NCBI GenBank assembly: GCA_037953745.1
Contig: JBAKBP010003087.1
Location: forward strand, 1 to 64,000
DNA: 64,000 bases
Direction: 5' to 3'
Source: Lithodes maja
Taxonomy: Eukaryota; Arthropoda; Malacostraca; Decapoda; Lithodidae
In this document: one piece after another, positions 33,241 through 45,065 of the stretch
Layout of the letters: each line of letters begins with the position of its first letter
Position numbering within the stretch: the stretch's first letter is position 1
The notes under the pieces: generated by a model
Told to the model about the DNA's origin: nothing
Database searches by the model: none
The model's input: the letters and a program-made list of their open reading frames with translations, nothing else
Made by a program: the position numbers and the translations under genes

Positions 33241-33566
33241 AAGGAACAAGCTGAGTTCAGCCCAGGATCCGGGTCAAGGTGATGAGGGGTTTTTGCATTA
33301 ACTCTCTGTGTCACATGTTACAACAAACACCTCATGTAAGAGGACTCTGTTGTTGGAGCAGGCTTCTTTGAAGCAACGCACTGCTCACACTCTTTCATAT
33401 TTTATATTTTCTATGTTGTATGCACAAACACAATAAAATATATTTTCCTGTTATAAGGATTCTTGACTTAACCCTGCGGATATTGAGGTTACGATACTGC
33501 GAATGTCCCCCTCCAGTCTTGGAATTCAGGCAACATCGTCAATGATGAAGGGGCCACTATTAAATT

Positions 33567-34030
33567 ATAGGTTTGATTCCCAAAGGGAAGTAGAGAAAAC
33601 CTAATATTTAGTAGGGGCCCCGGCATCCCCTTCCCATTCGCTGATATTTTGAGTTCTTTTATCTTGATATATCATTGAAGGACGAATTGTTGCACTTGGC
33701 GAGAGGCGGTAAGAAGCCACAACGCAAGAAAATCCACCGAATGTGGAAAGCTTGTGAATAACAGTGTTAAACTATTCCTTTTTTCCTTTTTTATTCTCTT
33801 ATTTTTTACGAAAGTTTTTTCGTAGTGGGTACCCGATGTATGACTACACCATAAGAGAAGTAGCGTTGCACTTATGAAGATGACTCTTGTTCTTCCCCGC
33901 GGCGGTTGATTCAAACGACTGACGTGGGTGTTGAATGGAGACTATTATACTAATAGGCACCATCGTCAATGAATCTGGGCCCCTACTAAATATTAGGTTT
34001 TCTCTACTTCCCTTCGGGAATCAAACCTAT
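33567..34030. repeat. Inverted-repeat structure (about 55-bp arms) abutting DIRS gag
   Basis: Arms 33567-33621 and 33977-34030 are near-perfect inverted copies (ATAGGTTTGATTCCC, AAGTAGAGAAAACC, TAATATTTAGTAGGGGCCC). The 355-bp interior is the segment also found inverted at 20207-20530. A further imperfect direct repeat (ATCGTCAATGA) lies just outside the left arm and just inside the right arm. The right arm meets the end of the DIRS gag frame. This fits the complementary terminal or internal regions used by DIRS elements for circular intermediates, but the full element is not reconstructed. Confidence 0.65.
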
Positions 34031-34357
34031 AGTTAGCATGCTGTTGGTTAGGTTTACCTCCGCTCTTTGTCTTATGAAAAGGCTTCTTAAATGGTTCTCT
34101 CCTATAGCTTGGGAGGTAATCTGCTTCCACCCATTGACCATATTAAAGACTACACTCCACGTTTCTGAGTTAAGAAGGGAGGCAGTGAGTACCGGCGAAA
34201 GAGTTAACCGGCGTCCAATGTCATCCGGTAACTTTTTCACTAGATGCACTCTTAGATCCTGGCGGGCTCGAACTACTTCCATGATTGCTATTCTGATGTC
34301 TCCTAAGGTTTGAATAGAGTTTTGCAATAAAATTCTACGTGACAGTTCAGTGGCCTC
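34031..34357 (-). pseudogene. DIRS-C gag fragment (host of Gypsy-B)
   Basis: On the minus strand this reads TEATELSRRILLQNS, LGDIRIAIMEVVRARQDLRV, LTLSPVLTASLLNSETW, NMVNGWKQITSQAI and LRSLFIRQRAEVNLTNSM. It matches the capsid-like part of the plus-strand DIRS-B gag (EIRAALLEAVRSRQLLR, LFSPILTTKL). The upstream half is cut at 34358 by the Gypsy-B LTR, and the downstream end meets the inverted-repeat structure. Upstream codons of the nominal 180-codon frame (34358-34546) are LTR and poly-T sequence from a MITE and are not gag. Confidence 0.68.
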
Positions 34358-34393
34358 TGTTACGACCGGCACAACGAAATAAACAAGGGCACT

Positions 34394-34492
34394 TAACCCG
34401 GGAGCTGCGGGGAGACTCTTAAGAGTTCCCCCGGCGGACTGCGGGAAGACTCTTGTGAGTAAGTAAAATAAAAAAATTAACTTTTGACATCG

Positions 34493-34530
<38 letters not shown>

Positions 34531-35019
34531 TTGGCCCCTGGGCCATGCAAAATCTCAGTCCTCTACCTCCCCTCCTTCCCCACTTTCCTCCTATCCTTCA
34601 GTTATCACCTATTTTCCCTATTATTCCCTTATTCTGAGGTATATTTTCGTGCTAACATTAGCGAGTTGCAAGCAGGGTGTTGTCATCACTGATGGCAATC
34701 GAGTGCAAGAGAGAGAGAGAGAGTATCGATCGACTGTGTCTCAGTGGCCTTGGGGGAAATTGGCGGGAAGGTAGCTTGCCTCACCCATACATTATACAAC
34801 TCGCGGGCTATATCTCCGATTTTGACCATCCAAAAGCTGTTTTCACTCGTTTTATTGTTGTTTCAGGTTAATACCTTTATAATCAACCCATAATAGGCGC
34901 ATATGGATAATTATTAATGCTATTAATGGTACAATGAATATTTTAGTGACGGAAACACCTCAAATACGTCAGCACAGGGGGACGTTTTCAATTACCCCCA
35001 TGCGCACTTCAGAGGTTAA
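34394..35019 (+). mobile_element. MITE A2: TTAA-flanked, inside the Gypsy-B left LTR
   Basis: Bounded by TTAA at 34394-34397 and 35016-35019 (626 bp). Its first 28 bases are identical to the right end of the piggyBac element at 52905 read inward. The right end reads, inward, TTAACCTCTGAAGTGCGCAT. The partner LTR at 59351 has the same flanks with a single TTAA (59386-59389), which is a direct empty-site comparison. It has a poly-T tract of about 30 and a GAGA repeat, and it is non-coding. Confidence 0.92.
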
Positions 35020-35486
35020 TATTGGACTATAAGATAGGCTAGATCTGCAACAACGGTACGCTAATTCCAAACCCTCAAACTATTAAGCCGGTGAACAAAA
35101 CACTTAAACCCTCCAGAGTTAATCTACTGGATAACTGGGTATCAATTAACTGGGTTAAGTGCACTTCTACAAAGGCTTCTACAAATGAACAATTTGCCGG
35201 GTGACGGCAAAGCCTACTCACAACAAGAGTAATTACGTTAATAAAAAGCTCTCAAGTAATAACAATGCTTAAATAAACTATGACATAGATTTAATAAAAA
35301 GGTTATATGGCTTATGTTATCTTTAGTGTGAGTCTGAACTCAACACTAAACTCTTCAATGCTCTATGAAAACACAAGTCTAGTCCTACAGCAAACAGATA
35401 TGGAATCTTCTAAAAAACGTCTGATGCTCTAAGATGGTCGTCGAATATAGAACAGAAATAATGCAGGGGCAGGACACCAAAGCGTG
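35020..35486 (-). other. Gypsy-B left LTR, second segment
   Basis: It is aligned by eye with 59390-59658, with only scattered differences (for example an extra CTTCTACAAATGAACAATT-type stretch near 35180). It continues beyond the point where the partner is cut off. No gene. It ends at the BEL-1 target duplication GCGTG (35482-35486). Confidence 0.8.
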
Positions 35487-35560
35487 TGTCGGGAATTTAG
35501 ATAAAGAGGTTAAATTGTATATCACTGGTACATGAAATCACCACTATCCAACTCGCAGTA

Positions 35561-36283
35561 ATGGAGGGGATACCAACAACAGCAGCAAGTATAAAAGTAA
35601 CTTCATGCAATTGCAGAGGACTCCCCAAAACAAAGAGGAATCTCCTGTTGCGACCTGACATCGTATCTACATTAAGGACCAGTGACATAGTCTGCCTTCA
35701 GGAAACCTGGTACACAAAACAGGACTTAGGTAATTTGAACATATTAGATAAAGATTTCCATGGGTACGGGGTCTCCACTATGGACACACGTGATGGTATT
35801 GTGGCAGGTCACCCCCCAGGGGGAGTTGCAATAATGTGGAGATCGTGCCTAGATAGTGTAATTAAAACCATTGAGACAAATTTAAGCTGGTGTGCGGGAA
35901 TACAGCTGGAAGTGGGACACAGAAAATTTGCAATATTTTGTGTTTACTTACCGTATCAGTGTGCAGAAAATGAAGAACTTTATTTGGAAAAGTTAGGGGA
36001 GCTTGGTGGCCTAATTTCTGAATTAGAGATAACGTGTTACTCAGTGGTAGGTGATTGGAATGCTACCCCTCACGAGTTGGATGGTTCCATGTTTGCTAAA
36101 CATATGTTAAGGTTTTGTGAGGAGCAAGGTTTAATTTTGTCCTCCAAAAACCTGCTTCCAGAAAATAGCTATACATATGTTAGTGAAGCATGGGAGACCA
36201 GGTCGTGGCTTGATCATGCAATCTCTAGCTCTGACTTTCATGACTATCTCAGAAATGGCCATAAGATACGACATTACGGATGA
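35561..36283 (+). pseudogene. Non-LTR element: endonuclease domain
   Basis: It starts MEGIPTTAAS and covers an apurinic-type endonuclease: SCNCRGLPKTKRNLL, DIVCLQETWYTKQDL, GGVAIMWRSCL, FCVYLPYQ, SVVGDWNATPHELDG and SWLDHAISSSDFHDYL. The expected SDH-like end (YDITDDDHIPIEL) lies in the next frame (36177-37106), so a frameshift sits near 36250. It would nick target DNA for target-primed reverse transcription. Confidence 0.78.
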
Positions 36284-38268
36284 CGACCACATACCTATAG
36301 AATTAACAATCCAAATTAATAAAGCACCGGAAATAACAGAAACTAGCAATAGCATCAAGGCAAAAGTTCCATGGAATGTAATCTCAAATGAAGAGTGCCA
36401 AATGTACTGTGATAAAACCAAAGACTTATTAAATAGGGTGCAATATGATGGTAATGGTGTAGCACAATGCAGGGATCCAAAATGTAGTGATGCACAACAC
36501 AGAAAGGACATTATTAAATTTTACAATAGTATAATAGATTATTTATCAAAAGCGGGGGAAAGTATTTTTAATAGCCGTAAATATAAGTCCTCATTCAATA
36601 AGCCAGGTTGGCAAGACTATGTGGCTGACCTGTATCAGGCCTCCAGAGATGCTAGGTCTCATTGGCTTGAAGTAGGTCAGCCTAGACAGGGGCCTATATT
36701 TGAACTTCACAAAAGAGCAAAGGCTAGGACCAAATATGCCATTAGATTTATTAAGCAAAATGAAAACCAATTAAGGAAGGAAGCCCTTGCAAAGAGTCTG
36801 GCAGAAAAGGATACTAACTGTTTTTGGAAGGACATCAGATCCATGCAAAATTGTAACACACCATTACCTGTCAGTGTTGAGGGGGTTACGGGTGAAGAGA
36901 ACATTGCTGACTTATGGAAAACTCATTTTAAGGAACTACTTAACAGTGTAAACCAAAGGTCTACTAATGGTGCAATTCAATATGTGAAAGATAGTAATTA
37001 TGAAGACATTAAAGTGACTGAAAGTGATCTTGAGAATGCCATAAGAAAACTTAACCTAAATAAAGCTTGTGGGCTGGATGGTATATATAATTGCAGAACA
37101 TCTTAAATATGCAGATAAGTTGTTAATAGATAAACTTAGTTCTTGCATCACCAGTCTATTTACGCATGGTGTCCTGCCGGAGTCTATGATATCCGTAATA
37201 CTTGTTCCTGTCATTAAAGATAAATCAGGTAAAATTACAGCAAAAGACAACTACCGCCCAGTAGCACTTGCTAGTGTGGTGAGTAAGGTAGTTGAAATGA
37301 TAATGCTAGAAAGAATGTCTGCATATATTGTCACCAGCAGCAATCAGTTTGGCTTTAAGAAAAATCACGGCACAGACCAATGCATATATGTGCTGAAAGA
37401 AGTGATTGATACATACAACAAACTAAATAGCTCAATTTTCTCTTGTTTTCTTGATGCAAGTAAGGCTTTTGATAGGGTGTGTCACAAAACCTTATTTGAA
37501 AAATTAGTTAACAGGGGAGTGCCTAGCTATATTGTTAGGATACTTATTTTCTGGTATGCTAATCAAAAAATGTGTGTAAGATGGGGCAACATCCTGTCAG
37601 GCTCTTTCGCCGTAACCAATGGTGTTAGGCAGGGGGGGATATTGTCTCCGTATCTTTTCAACGTCTACATGGATGATCTTAGTCTGGAGCTGAACAAGAC
37701 TCGCACTGGGTGCTGTATTGGCAGCACCATTGTAAATCATCTCATGTATGCTGATGACCTAGCCTTAATCGCGCCCTCTGGAGCAGGACTGGATAAATTA
37801 TTAAGAGTATGTGAAAAATTTGGAATCGAACATTCAGTCAAATTTAATCCTATAAAGAGCAATATCATAATATTTAAATCTAACCTTCTATTGAAATCAA
37901 AGCTACCTAAATTCCATTTGTATGAAGAAATTATAGAAGAAGTAAGTAAAGTAAAGTATCTAGGACACTATATTTCATGTGATCGCTCAGATGATGAGGA
38001 TATGGGTCGTCAGCGAAGGCAACTTTACATGCAGGGAAATTCAATATTAAGAAAATTTCATATGTGCACATGGGATACAAAAATAACATTGTTCAACTCC
38101 TACTGCTCACCAATGTATACAGCACAACTATGGTGGAACTATAAGAAAATTACAGTGAATAGACTAAGTATCTCATATCACAATATCATGAAAATGTTTC
38201 TGGGGCTCTCAAAATATGAGAGTACAAGTAGGCTATGTGCCTATATGAACTTACACTGTTACAAATAA
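36250..38268 (+). pseudogene. Non-LTR element: reverse transcriptase, frameshifted
   Basis: Two frames carry it. 36177-37106 contains the linker (KARTKYAIRFIKQNENQLRK, KSLAEKDTNCFWKDIRSMQN, IRKLNLNKACGLDG). 37069-38268 contains NYRPVALASVVSKVVEMIM, FGFKKNHGTDQCIYVLKE, CFLDASKAFDRVCHKTL, VTNGVRQGGILSPYLFNVYM and the catalytic MYADDLALIAPS. A frameshift separates them near 37075. A stop at 38266-38268 interrupts the C-terminal tail, which continues LIRKLTYKFIQRLN. VRQGG rather than VPQGS sets it apart from the CR1 copies in this window. Confidence 0.82.
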
Positions 38269-38777
38269 CTCATTAGAAAGCTAACATATAAATTCATTCA
38301 GCGCCTTAACACTTCTGAGAACAGGATCATTAAAATGCTACAAAGTCCAAGCATAGTGTACACCTCCAGGATCCAGGCACACTGGAGGAAGTTGCTCTAT
38401 ATTTAACCTTAAGTAATGATTTCAGGTCTGCTACTCTACAGAATTAGCATACCGGTACTGATCCTCATAGTGCAGTACAGTACCGATATTCCTATACTGT
38501 ACTGTAGCAACATACTGTACCGGAAGCTAAATGATGTGAGGCATGGTACTGTACACCATTAGGACAGTGGTTTTGGTAACACAGTAGTTTGATGACCACT
38601 GTTTTGGGTTGAGGCAGTGCTGTGAACTACATGATAGCAAGCTGGGTATTATTTAATTTCTTTTTATTTTATGTAGCCTATGTACAGTAGCTTATATAGA
38701 TTAATATATATTTATGTTACTGTAAGGTATATATGGACCCCAGTATGGTCCCCTCTGTACTGTGTGAGTCTGAAATA

Positions 38778-38781
<4 letters not shown>

Positions 38782-38808
<27 letters not shown>
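38782..38808 (+). repeat. (TTA)n tail of the non-LTR element
   Basis: About nine ATT/TTA units follow AATAAAG and directly abut resumed BEL LTR sequence, which marks the 3' end of the insertion. Confidence 0.9.
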
Positions 38809-38811
<3 letters not shown>

Positions 38812-39327
38812 CCAACAAATAGTTATAATATAATTACCAACGACATAGTCGTCGATGGGTGTAATCCAGTCCCCCACACACGGCTAGTTCAATTGCATGA
38901 CATGTAGGAATGTTCACATAATACAATATCGATACAATGAACTTAGCTTAGAGGACTGGTGATGTAGGACTGTTGTTATTATTGTTAGTAGTTGTAGCAC
39001 ATGGTGAACTGTGGGTTGAGTCAGAGCTGGGAGGGGGGAGATGTTGGCTGTATGGTGTTGATTGAGAGACTCAAGGGCCGGCGTCCGATCGCTTCGCGAA
39101 ATTACATATGGCTGCCGGCTCATAATAATTATAACCCATAACTTGGTTTCATAATACATCTAGAGTTGATGTAGATATTTATACATTACAGTTAATATTT
39201 AACCTAACTTAAGAATAAACTACAATACACAAAGAACCAGCCGAAATCGTACAAGCGATACGATACCGCCAAATTCAAATGTCCTATTGGACCAAAACCT
39301 GTCGGGATCATTACCCTATTCCCGACA
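38809..39327 (-). repeat. BEL-1 left (3') LTR, major part
   Basis: It matches 46240-46751 almost throughout, apart from three substitutions noticed and an extra 11 bases (TGTCCTATTGG) near 39282. It ends CCCGACA at 39327. A G/C-rich stretch just inside (TATTGCCCGCCACC) is the polypurine tract on the minus strand. Confidence 0.92.
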
Positions 39328-39393
39328 TATTGCCCGCCACCAAAAATGATATACAGGAGCTATATACAGAGAACAAAAAAAAGGACATCGAAG

Positions 39394-42300
39394 TCAAAGA
39401 TCACCTTGTTTGATCTTTGATCTCCAAAGATCCACGGAACTCATAGCCGTCCTCCTTTTGGGACGAGCGCCACCTGAAGCCTGAGGAGGATCATCCTTCT
39501 CATCATCAGCTGCCCCACCTTGAGGAGCACTGTCACCAGCACTCTCCCGCGGAGGGGTATCAGTAGAGACGCCAGGATCATCCGGCAGTTCTACATCCTG
39601 CTCCAAGGGATATAACCTTACGACTGGGCGAGTAGTAACCCCAGTCGAAGTTCGTATTCTAGCAACCCTTATAAGACCATCAATGCCCTGGAACAAATCG
39701 ATAATCCTCCCAAGCTTCCAAAATAACCTAGGACGCTCATCATGAATCAGGACGATATCCCCGATACGAGGCCATCGTTGATTCGTCCCTTTGATCTTAT
39801 GAGAGTGACGCTCGCGAAGAGACAGCAAATATTCTTGGGTCCACCGTTTCCATAGATCGTCGGACACCTTGTTTACATACTGGAAGCGACGACGTGTGGC
39901 GTCAGCATTGCCGAACGTAGGGTCATGCAGATCTTCGTCATTGACGGACGATCTAGGAAAGGTATTAAGGGTTCGTCCACGTGTTAGCATAGAAGGCGAA
40001 ATGGGTAAGAGGTCATCAACATCTGCCGAGGTATAGGTCAAGGGCCTGTCGTTGACTGACATCTCAATTTCTATTAAGATGGTTTGCAACTCCCGTCTGG
40101 TCACCAGTGCCCTTCCTAATACCTTCTTCATGGCAGATTTGACGATACCGATAGTTCTCTCCCAAATCGCCCCGAACCATGGTGCACGTGCTGGTATAAA
40201 TCTCCACTGACAACCCTTTCCAGTGAGAGTAGCCACAACCTGCGGGTCATCCATTAAACTCTGGAGATATTTAGAGGCCCCGACAAAACAAGTCGCATTA
40301 TCGTTCATAATAATTTGAGGGAAACCATTGCGGCCTGCAAAGCGTCTTAGAGTATGCAAAAACCCCTCACTGGATAGGTCGTCAATCAATTCAATATGAA
40401 TCGCTCTGGTTACCGCACATGTGAATAGGACGGCATATACCTTTATGATATTACCGGGCGATTCTCTAACATGAATCGCTCCGGTGTAGTCTACCCCGGT
40501 TACCTGAAATGGTTCAGTCCTTTGTACCCTGAACTCAGGCAAGGGAGGTAGATCAACTGGGGAGTAAGGCTTACCCTGTAATCTTTTACAGATAGTACAG
40601 CTATTGTGGATCCCTTTAATTGCTTGTCGCATCTTAGGGATCCACCAACGTTGTCGCATATACGCCAGAACATAATTTACGCCAAAATGTAGGCAGGTCC
40701 GATGGCATTGGCGAATCAACATTTTGGTAATCAAATGAGAGGAGCTAAGGAGGACAGGATATTTAGCAGAATCAATAATGTCCGCTTTTTGTATCCGGCC
40801 TCTACACTTAATGATGCCTCCTTCCATATATAATCCTAGCTGCCTCATTAAGTTTGAGGGTTTGGCCTTTGACTCCTTGCTCAGGATTTGATGTTCAGTA
40901 GGATAAGATTCCTTTTGTACTAAACATATTAGTTTTGCTTCTGCTGATCTCATTTCATGGAGTCTGATATGCTTTGAATCGTCACTAAGGAAAGACCCGT
41001 GAGCCCAACTTCTCATGTTGTTAATGAAACGGTATATCCATGCAAATACCCGTATTACTTGATCATAGCTGCCGTAACGTTCCCACTCTACCAACTTGTT
41101 ATCCTGATGTGTAGTACTCACATTCGAACTACTTAACACATCATCTTGGGGCCGACTTGAAGGATCAGATATGTATTCCCTGAAATCCTGAGGCCATTCA
41201 GTTGGAGATGTAAGCCATGGAGGTCCATGCCACCAAATAGAGGAAGACATAAACTGCTGTGCCGAGATCCCCCAGGAAATTATGTCACTGGGGTTATCCC
41301 TGGTGCTCACATAGCGAAATGTAGCTGTAGGAACTAAGTCATGAATCTCATCAGTGCGATTAGAAACATAAACAGGTAACACTTTCTGGCTGTGTACCCA
41401 TGAAAGCGCTATTTGACTGTCGCTCCAGACATAGACGTTATTAATCTGTAGTATGTCTGCATAGGCATCCAGTGTAAACTTTATTAGACGAGCAGACAGA
41501 AGCAATGCAGTAAGTTCTAATTTAGGAACTGTAATCTTCTTTATAGGGGCTACTTTGGCCTTCGCTATACCCAGCGTCGCTTCACTACCATTGCATATGT
41601 ATATGGCAGTACCGTACGCACTATTACTAGCATCAGAAAAGGCATGTAGATCCACTTGTTGACCACTAATAACCTGACGATTAAGTTGGACCTTGCAACA
41701 TGTGGAAAGGTCCGACCAAATCAACCGCCAAGTATCTTGTAACTCAGTCGGGAGGGGCGTGTCCCAATCTAGTTTTAGCCGCCACAGTTGCTGTAAAAAC
41801 ATACGAGCACGGATTGTTACAGGCAGCAAAAAACCTAGGGGATCAAACAACCTCGCTGACAAGCTTAAGCAGTTTCGCTTGGTCATAAGCTCACTGCCGC
41901 ATGGGGTGTGACAGAAGGATATACAATCTGTGGTAGTGTCCCATTTGTGGCCTAAAAACTTCACCTCACTATTCTCAGTAGCTACACCGTCAGAAGTAAA
42001 TTGACCTTTCAAAAGATCACTATTAGTGGCCCATTCTCGTAAGTATAAATGAGCCTTGGCAAATATATCGCGGATCTCCCAGCATCTCTTGAGCAATAAA
42101 TCTTCATTGTCTCCGGTGCCTTGAAGATTGTCCACATAGATCCCCTGCTTGATCTCATTCTTGAAGTCAGGATCTAGTCCAGCCTCCTCAAGATGACGCA
42201 AGATAGTAGCGGTGAGAAGAAACTGGGAACAGGTCGCCCCGAATAAGACGACTCTGAACCTGTAGACCAGATACTCTGAATCTAGATCCATTGGGTCCCG

Positions 42301-42411
42301 TGGCCATAAAAATCTTGTCGAGTCCCTGTCTTCACGATGGAGTTGCAGCATCAGGAAGGCCTTCTCAATATCGGCGACCCATGCAAACTTATGACATCTG
42401 AAGCGCAACAT
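39394..42411 (-). pseudogene. BEL-1 pol: reverse transcriptase, RNase H and integrase
   Basis: This 1005-codon frame is uninterrupted but is cut from its upstream part by a TAG at 42448-42450. The RT part has WVADIEKAFLMLQLHREDR, RFRVVLFGATCSQFLL and the catalytic YVDNLQGT (Asn where Asp is usual). RNase H shows HAFSDASNSAYGTAIYI, KLELTALLLSARL and YVWSDSQIALSWVHS. The integrase has HRTCLHFG...CTICKR (HHCC), VDYTGAIHV, IIMNDNATCFVG and WERTIGIVKSAMKKVLGR, then the BEL-specific C-terminal PRIGDIVLIHDE...VVRLYPLE. YVDN makes catalytic competence uncertain, although some BEL RTs tolerate change at the second Asp (recalled, not checked). Confidence 0.9.
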
Positions 42412-42447
42412 AATTTGCGCTAGATCAGAGACCAGGGACGGACCCGT

Positions 42448-43245
42448 CTACAGACAAGCATTCAGGCTATAGGAGCGATCACTGGATTTAGCAGAGCAGT
42501 CATACACAATACGAACAGGAGTGGTGGAACTGTCCTTTTTAATCCCATGGTGAGCAAGGTAATGGATGTTATCCCCATACTCACTGAGATCTACTCTCTC
42601 CACAAATCCACGTTGTACCTGCTCGGCTAAAACTGCCGCATAAGTCTCGCAATAACTTGGATCCTTGACAAACTGCTTCTGAAGGCCACGTAACCTACTA
42701 AGTGCTAGATGGAAATTAGTAGGTAATTTACTCTTGTTATCATTCCAAGGGAGCCTTACCACATACTGACCTCTGCCAGAGTCATACGTTACAGTCTCTT
42801 CATACGAGCTTAACGCTAGCTTGGACTCACGATCAAGTTCATGTGGGTCAATTCCAATATTATCCAAGTCCCATAGCTTATCTATATCAGTACATGTATT
42901 ATCAGGCACATTTGGTCGAATATATTTATCTATGGGGCTTACTGCTACCTTGAGGACCGTAACCACCTCCACCTGTGTGTCTTTAGAGGAAGTGGCATAT
43001 GATCCAGAAATGGCATACCCTTGGATCGTGGGGAGCATTATTAGCTTATCTACCCGCCGATATCCAGGGTGAACCAGGTCGTAGTAATAATCAGCTCCGA
43101 CCAGTAGCATAATACCATTGTTAGCAGAGAGTTGATCATCAGCCAGTTTATAACCCTTGCTTCTGAGATATTTCAAATGTGGTTGATCTCTGATGCTATA
43201 TAGAAACTGGGTAGTGTGTCGACCACAACAGCCTTGATGGGACAT
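42448..43245 (-). pseudogene. BEL-1 pol: protease tail and RT N-terminus
   Basis: The coding part from about 43190 reads PHLKYLRSKGYKLADDQ, MLLVGADYYYDLV (the BEL GAD motif), VRLPWNDNKSKLPTNFHLAL, YAAVLAEQVQRGFVERV and VRIVYDCSAKSSDRSYSLNACL. It stops at TAG 42448-42450, after which the same frame continues TGPSLVSDLA into the main pol frame, so this is a single nonsense change. A frameshift near 43190 separates it from the gag-protease frame. The first 15 or so codons of the nominal frame are out of register. Confidence 0.82.
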
Positions 43246-44430
43246 ACCTTTTTTCTATAAACATATGAAATCTCCACCATATCATAGTCACTGGAATCTA
43301 TTTCACCAGTGAAACCATGGAGACGCAAATTCTCTTGACCCTTGCTGGTACACTTGAGCTGGGGTAATGATGACCGCAGAACGAATGACCTCTGTGAGCA
43401 CTGGTCAAGTAAGGTGCGCGTCATTATAGTATTATTATTACTATCCACTACTGGCAGCATCATAGTAGGAAGCAATTGACATTCTCGAGAAGCAATGGAC
43501 ATGGCAGATACTTTATCACCCTCGCTCTTACCTTTCTCATGTGACTCTTTGGGGGTTCTCCCCTTTTCTTTGCCATTGTGCCGATCAGACTGGGTGCAAA
43601 GGGAAAACCAATGTTTCCCCTTGCAATACTTACAAGGTTTGATGTAGGAATTGGTGCAATTACTGTTGAAGTGGTCTCTTGCCAGACGGCTGGTACATAA
43701 CTTAAGCGATTTAGCCTGGCCAATCTTCTGTGTAGCCTTAGGATACTTAGGACACTGATACCACAGATGACCGTGGACACTGCACAACTTACAACCTAAT
43801 GATATTGGCCTTTTCTGTTTAGGAGAAGTCTGTACCGGGAAAGCTGCAGTAGATGGCGACATCTCCACTTGTCGGTAGTGTCCAGTACTCTCCATATTGA
43901 AGACTTCAGTCTGGTACACCTGCACCAACGCTTCCAAGTTCAGTGGAGAGTCGCTTAGTTGTCGTCTTAAGATTTCCCTTAGGGGAGAGGGTATCTTATT
44001 CAAGATATTAACACTAAATATTTCCTCCTTGGTGACGGCCATTGTCTCCATAGATCGGAGGAGACTCTCAAAGGAGGCATAGTACTCCTTTAGGGCCGTC
44101 ACATCATAGGATGGAGGATCTAGCGTGAAGAACTTAGTAATTAACGCGGTCTTGATGACTTCCACTCTCCCGTAAGTTCTCTTCAGCAACTCCACTGCAG
44201 ACTCGTAGCTGGTAGCTTCTAGCTTGTACCCATCGACTAACTTCAATGCCTCCCCTTTCAATTGACCACGGAGATATGTGAACCTTTGGATGGATGTGAG
44301 TGTTTTATTATGATGGACGGAACACTCAAAAATATCCCAAAATCCAGTCCAGGTAGCCGAATCCCCGGAAAAGGTAGGCAAAGTAAGCTTCGGCAGGTTA
44401 AAACCAGTCGCCTTTGGTGTACCGGTATCC
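43173..44430 (-). pseudogene. BEL-1 gag (main part) and protease
   Basis: The frame is open from the MITE A3 junction (44430) to 43173. It begins GFNLPKLTLPTFSGDSATW, the conserved BEL gag start, and continues through FRYLRGQLKGEALKLVDGY-like and ILNKIPSPLREILRRQL blocks. Zinc-binding motifs follow: CKLCSVHGHLWYQC and CKYCKGKHWFSLC. A protease with LLDQCSQRSFV (the D-x-C/G-S/T-x-x-S pattern typical of BEL) follows, then LRLHGFTGE and IKAVVVDTLP. Near 43190 a frameshift leads into the pol frame. Confidence 0.85.
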
Positions 44431-45065
44431 TTAACCCGGGAGCTGCCGGAAGACTCTTAAGAGTTCCCCCGGCGGACTGCGGGAAGACTCTCCTGAGTAA
44501 GTAAAATTAAAAATCAACTTTTGACATCGAAAAAAAAAAAAAAATTTATTTTTATTTTTTTATTTTTTTATTTTTTTTTGGCCCCTGGGCCATGCAAAAT
44601 CTCAGTCCTCTACCTCCCCTCCTTCCCCACTTTCCTCCTATCCCTCAGTTATCACCTATTTTCCCTATTATTCCCTTATTCTGAGGTATATTTTCGTGCT
44701 AACATTAGCGAGTTGCAAGCAGGGTGTTGTCATCACTGATAGCAATCGAGTGCAAGAGAGAGAGAGAGAGTATCGATCGACTGTGTCGCAGTGGCCTTGG
44801 GGAAAATTGGCGGGAAGGTAGCTTGCCTCACCCATACATTATACAACTCGCGGGCTATATCTCCGATTTTGACCATCCAAACGCTGTTTTCACTCGTTTT
44901 TTGTTGTTTCAGGTTAATACCTTTATAATCAACCAATAATAGGCGCATATGGATAATTATTAATGCTATTAATGGTACAATGAATATTTTAGTGACGGAA
45001 ACACCTCAAATACGTCAGCACAGGGGGACGTTTTCAATTACCCCCGTGCGCACTTGTTAGGTTAA
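44431..45065 (+). mobile_element. MITE A3: TTAA-flanked, inside BEL-1 gag
   Basis: TTAA at 44431-44434 and 45062-45065 (635 bp). The left end is TTAACCCGGGAGCTGCCGGA. The right end, inward, is TTAACCTAACAAGTGCGCAC. The interior is like A2 and A4, including a mixed poly-A/poly-T block (44530-44578). The BEL gag frame is exactly in register when the insert and one TTAA are skipped. Confidence 0.9.

Larger units (their letters stand above)
30816..33566. other. AT-rich non-coding region with promoter-like and tandem-repeat blocks
   Basis: No supported gene. It holds C/G runs near 30870 and 30963, and a TATA-type promoter signature TATATAAG at 31847-31854, about 30 bases before CTCATTTGGAGTTGG. 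Two tandem-repeat blocks are listed separately. The promoter-like block followed by long AT-rich sequence could be an LTR or a DIRS terminal region, but I found no partner copy. Confidence 0.35.
35539..38808 (+). mobile_element. Non-LTR retrotransposon inside the BEL-1 left LTR
   Basis: The BEL LTR sequence breaks after CATGAAAT at 35538 and resumes at about 38809 with AACCCAACAAAT, as shown by the intact right LTR at 46240. The insert has endonuclease and RT coding sequence, a 3' UTR and a TTA repeat tail (38782-38808). No target duplication longer than a base or two is visible. The 5' end begins 22 bases before the first ATG, so it may be 5'-truncated. Clade: CR1/L2-like by motif, not settled. 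Confidence 0.85.

Noticed and set aside
33467..33490. Another TTAA-flanked element starting TTAACCCTGCGG
   Set aside because: No inverted partner ending CAGGGTTAA was found to the right within several kilobases.
43173..43245. Programmed frameshift between BEL-1 protease and pol
   Set aside because: BEL elements usually use one long frame, no slippery motif is obvious, and other lesions in this copy make a mutation the simpler reading.
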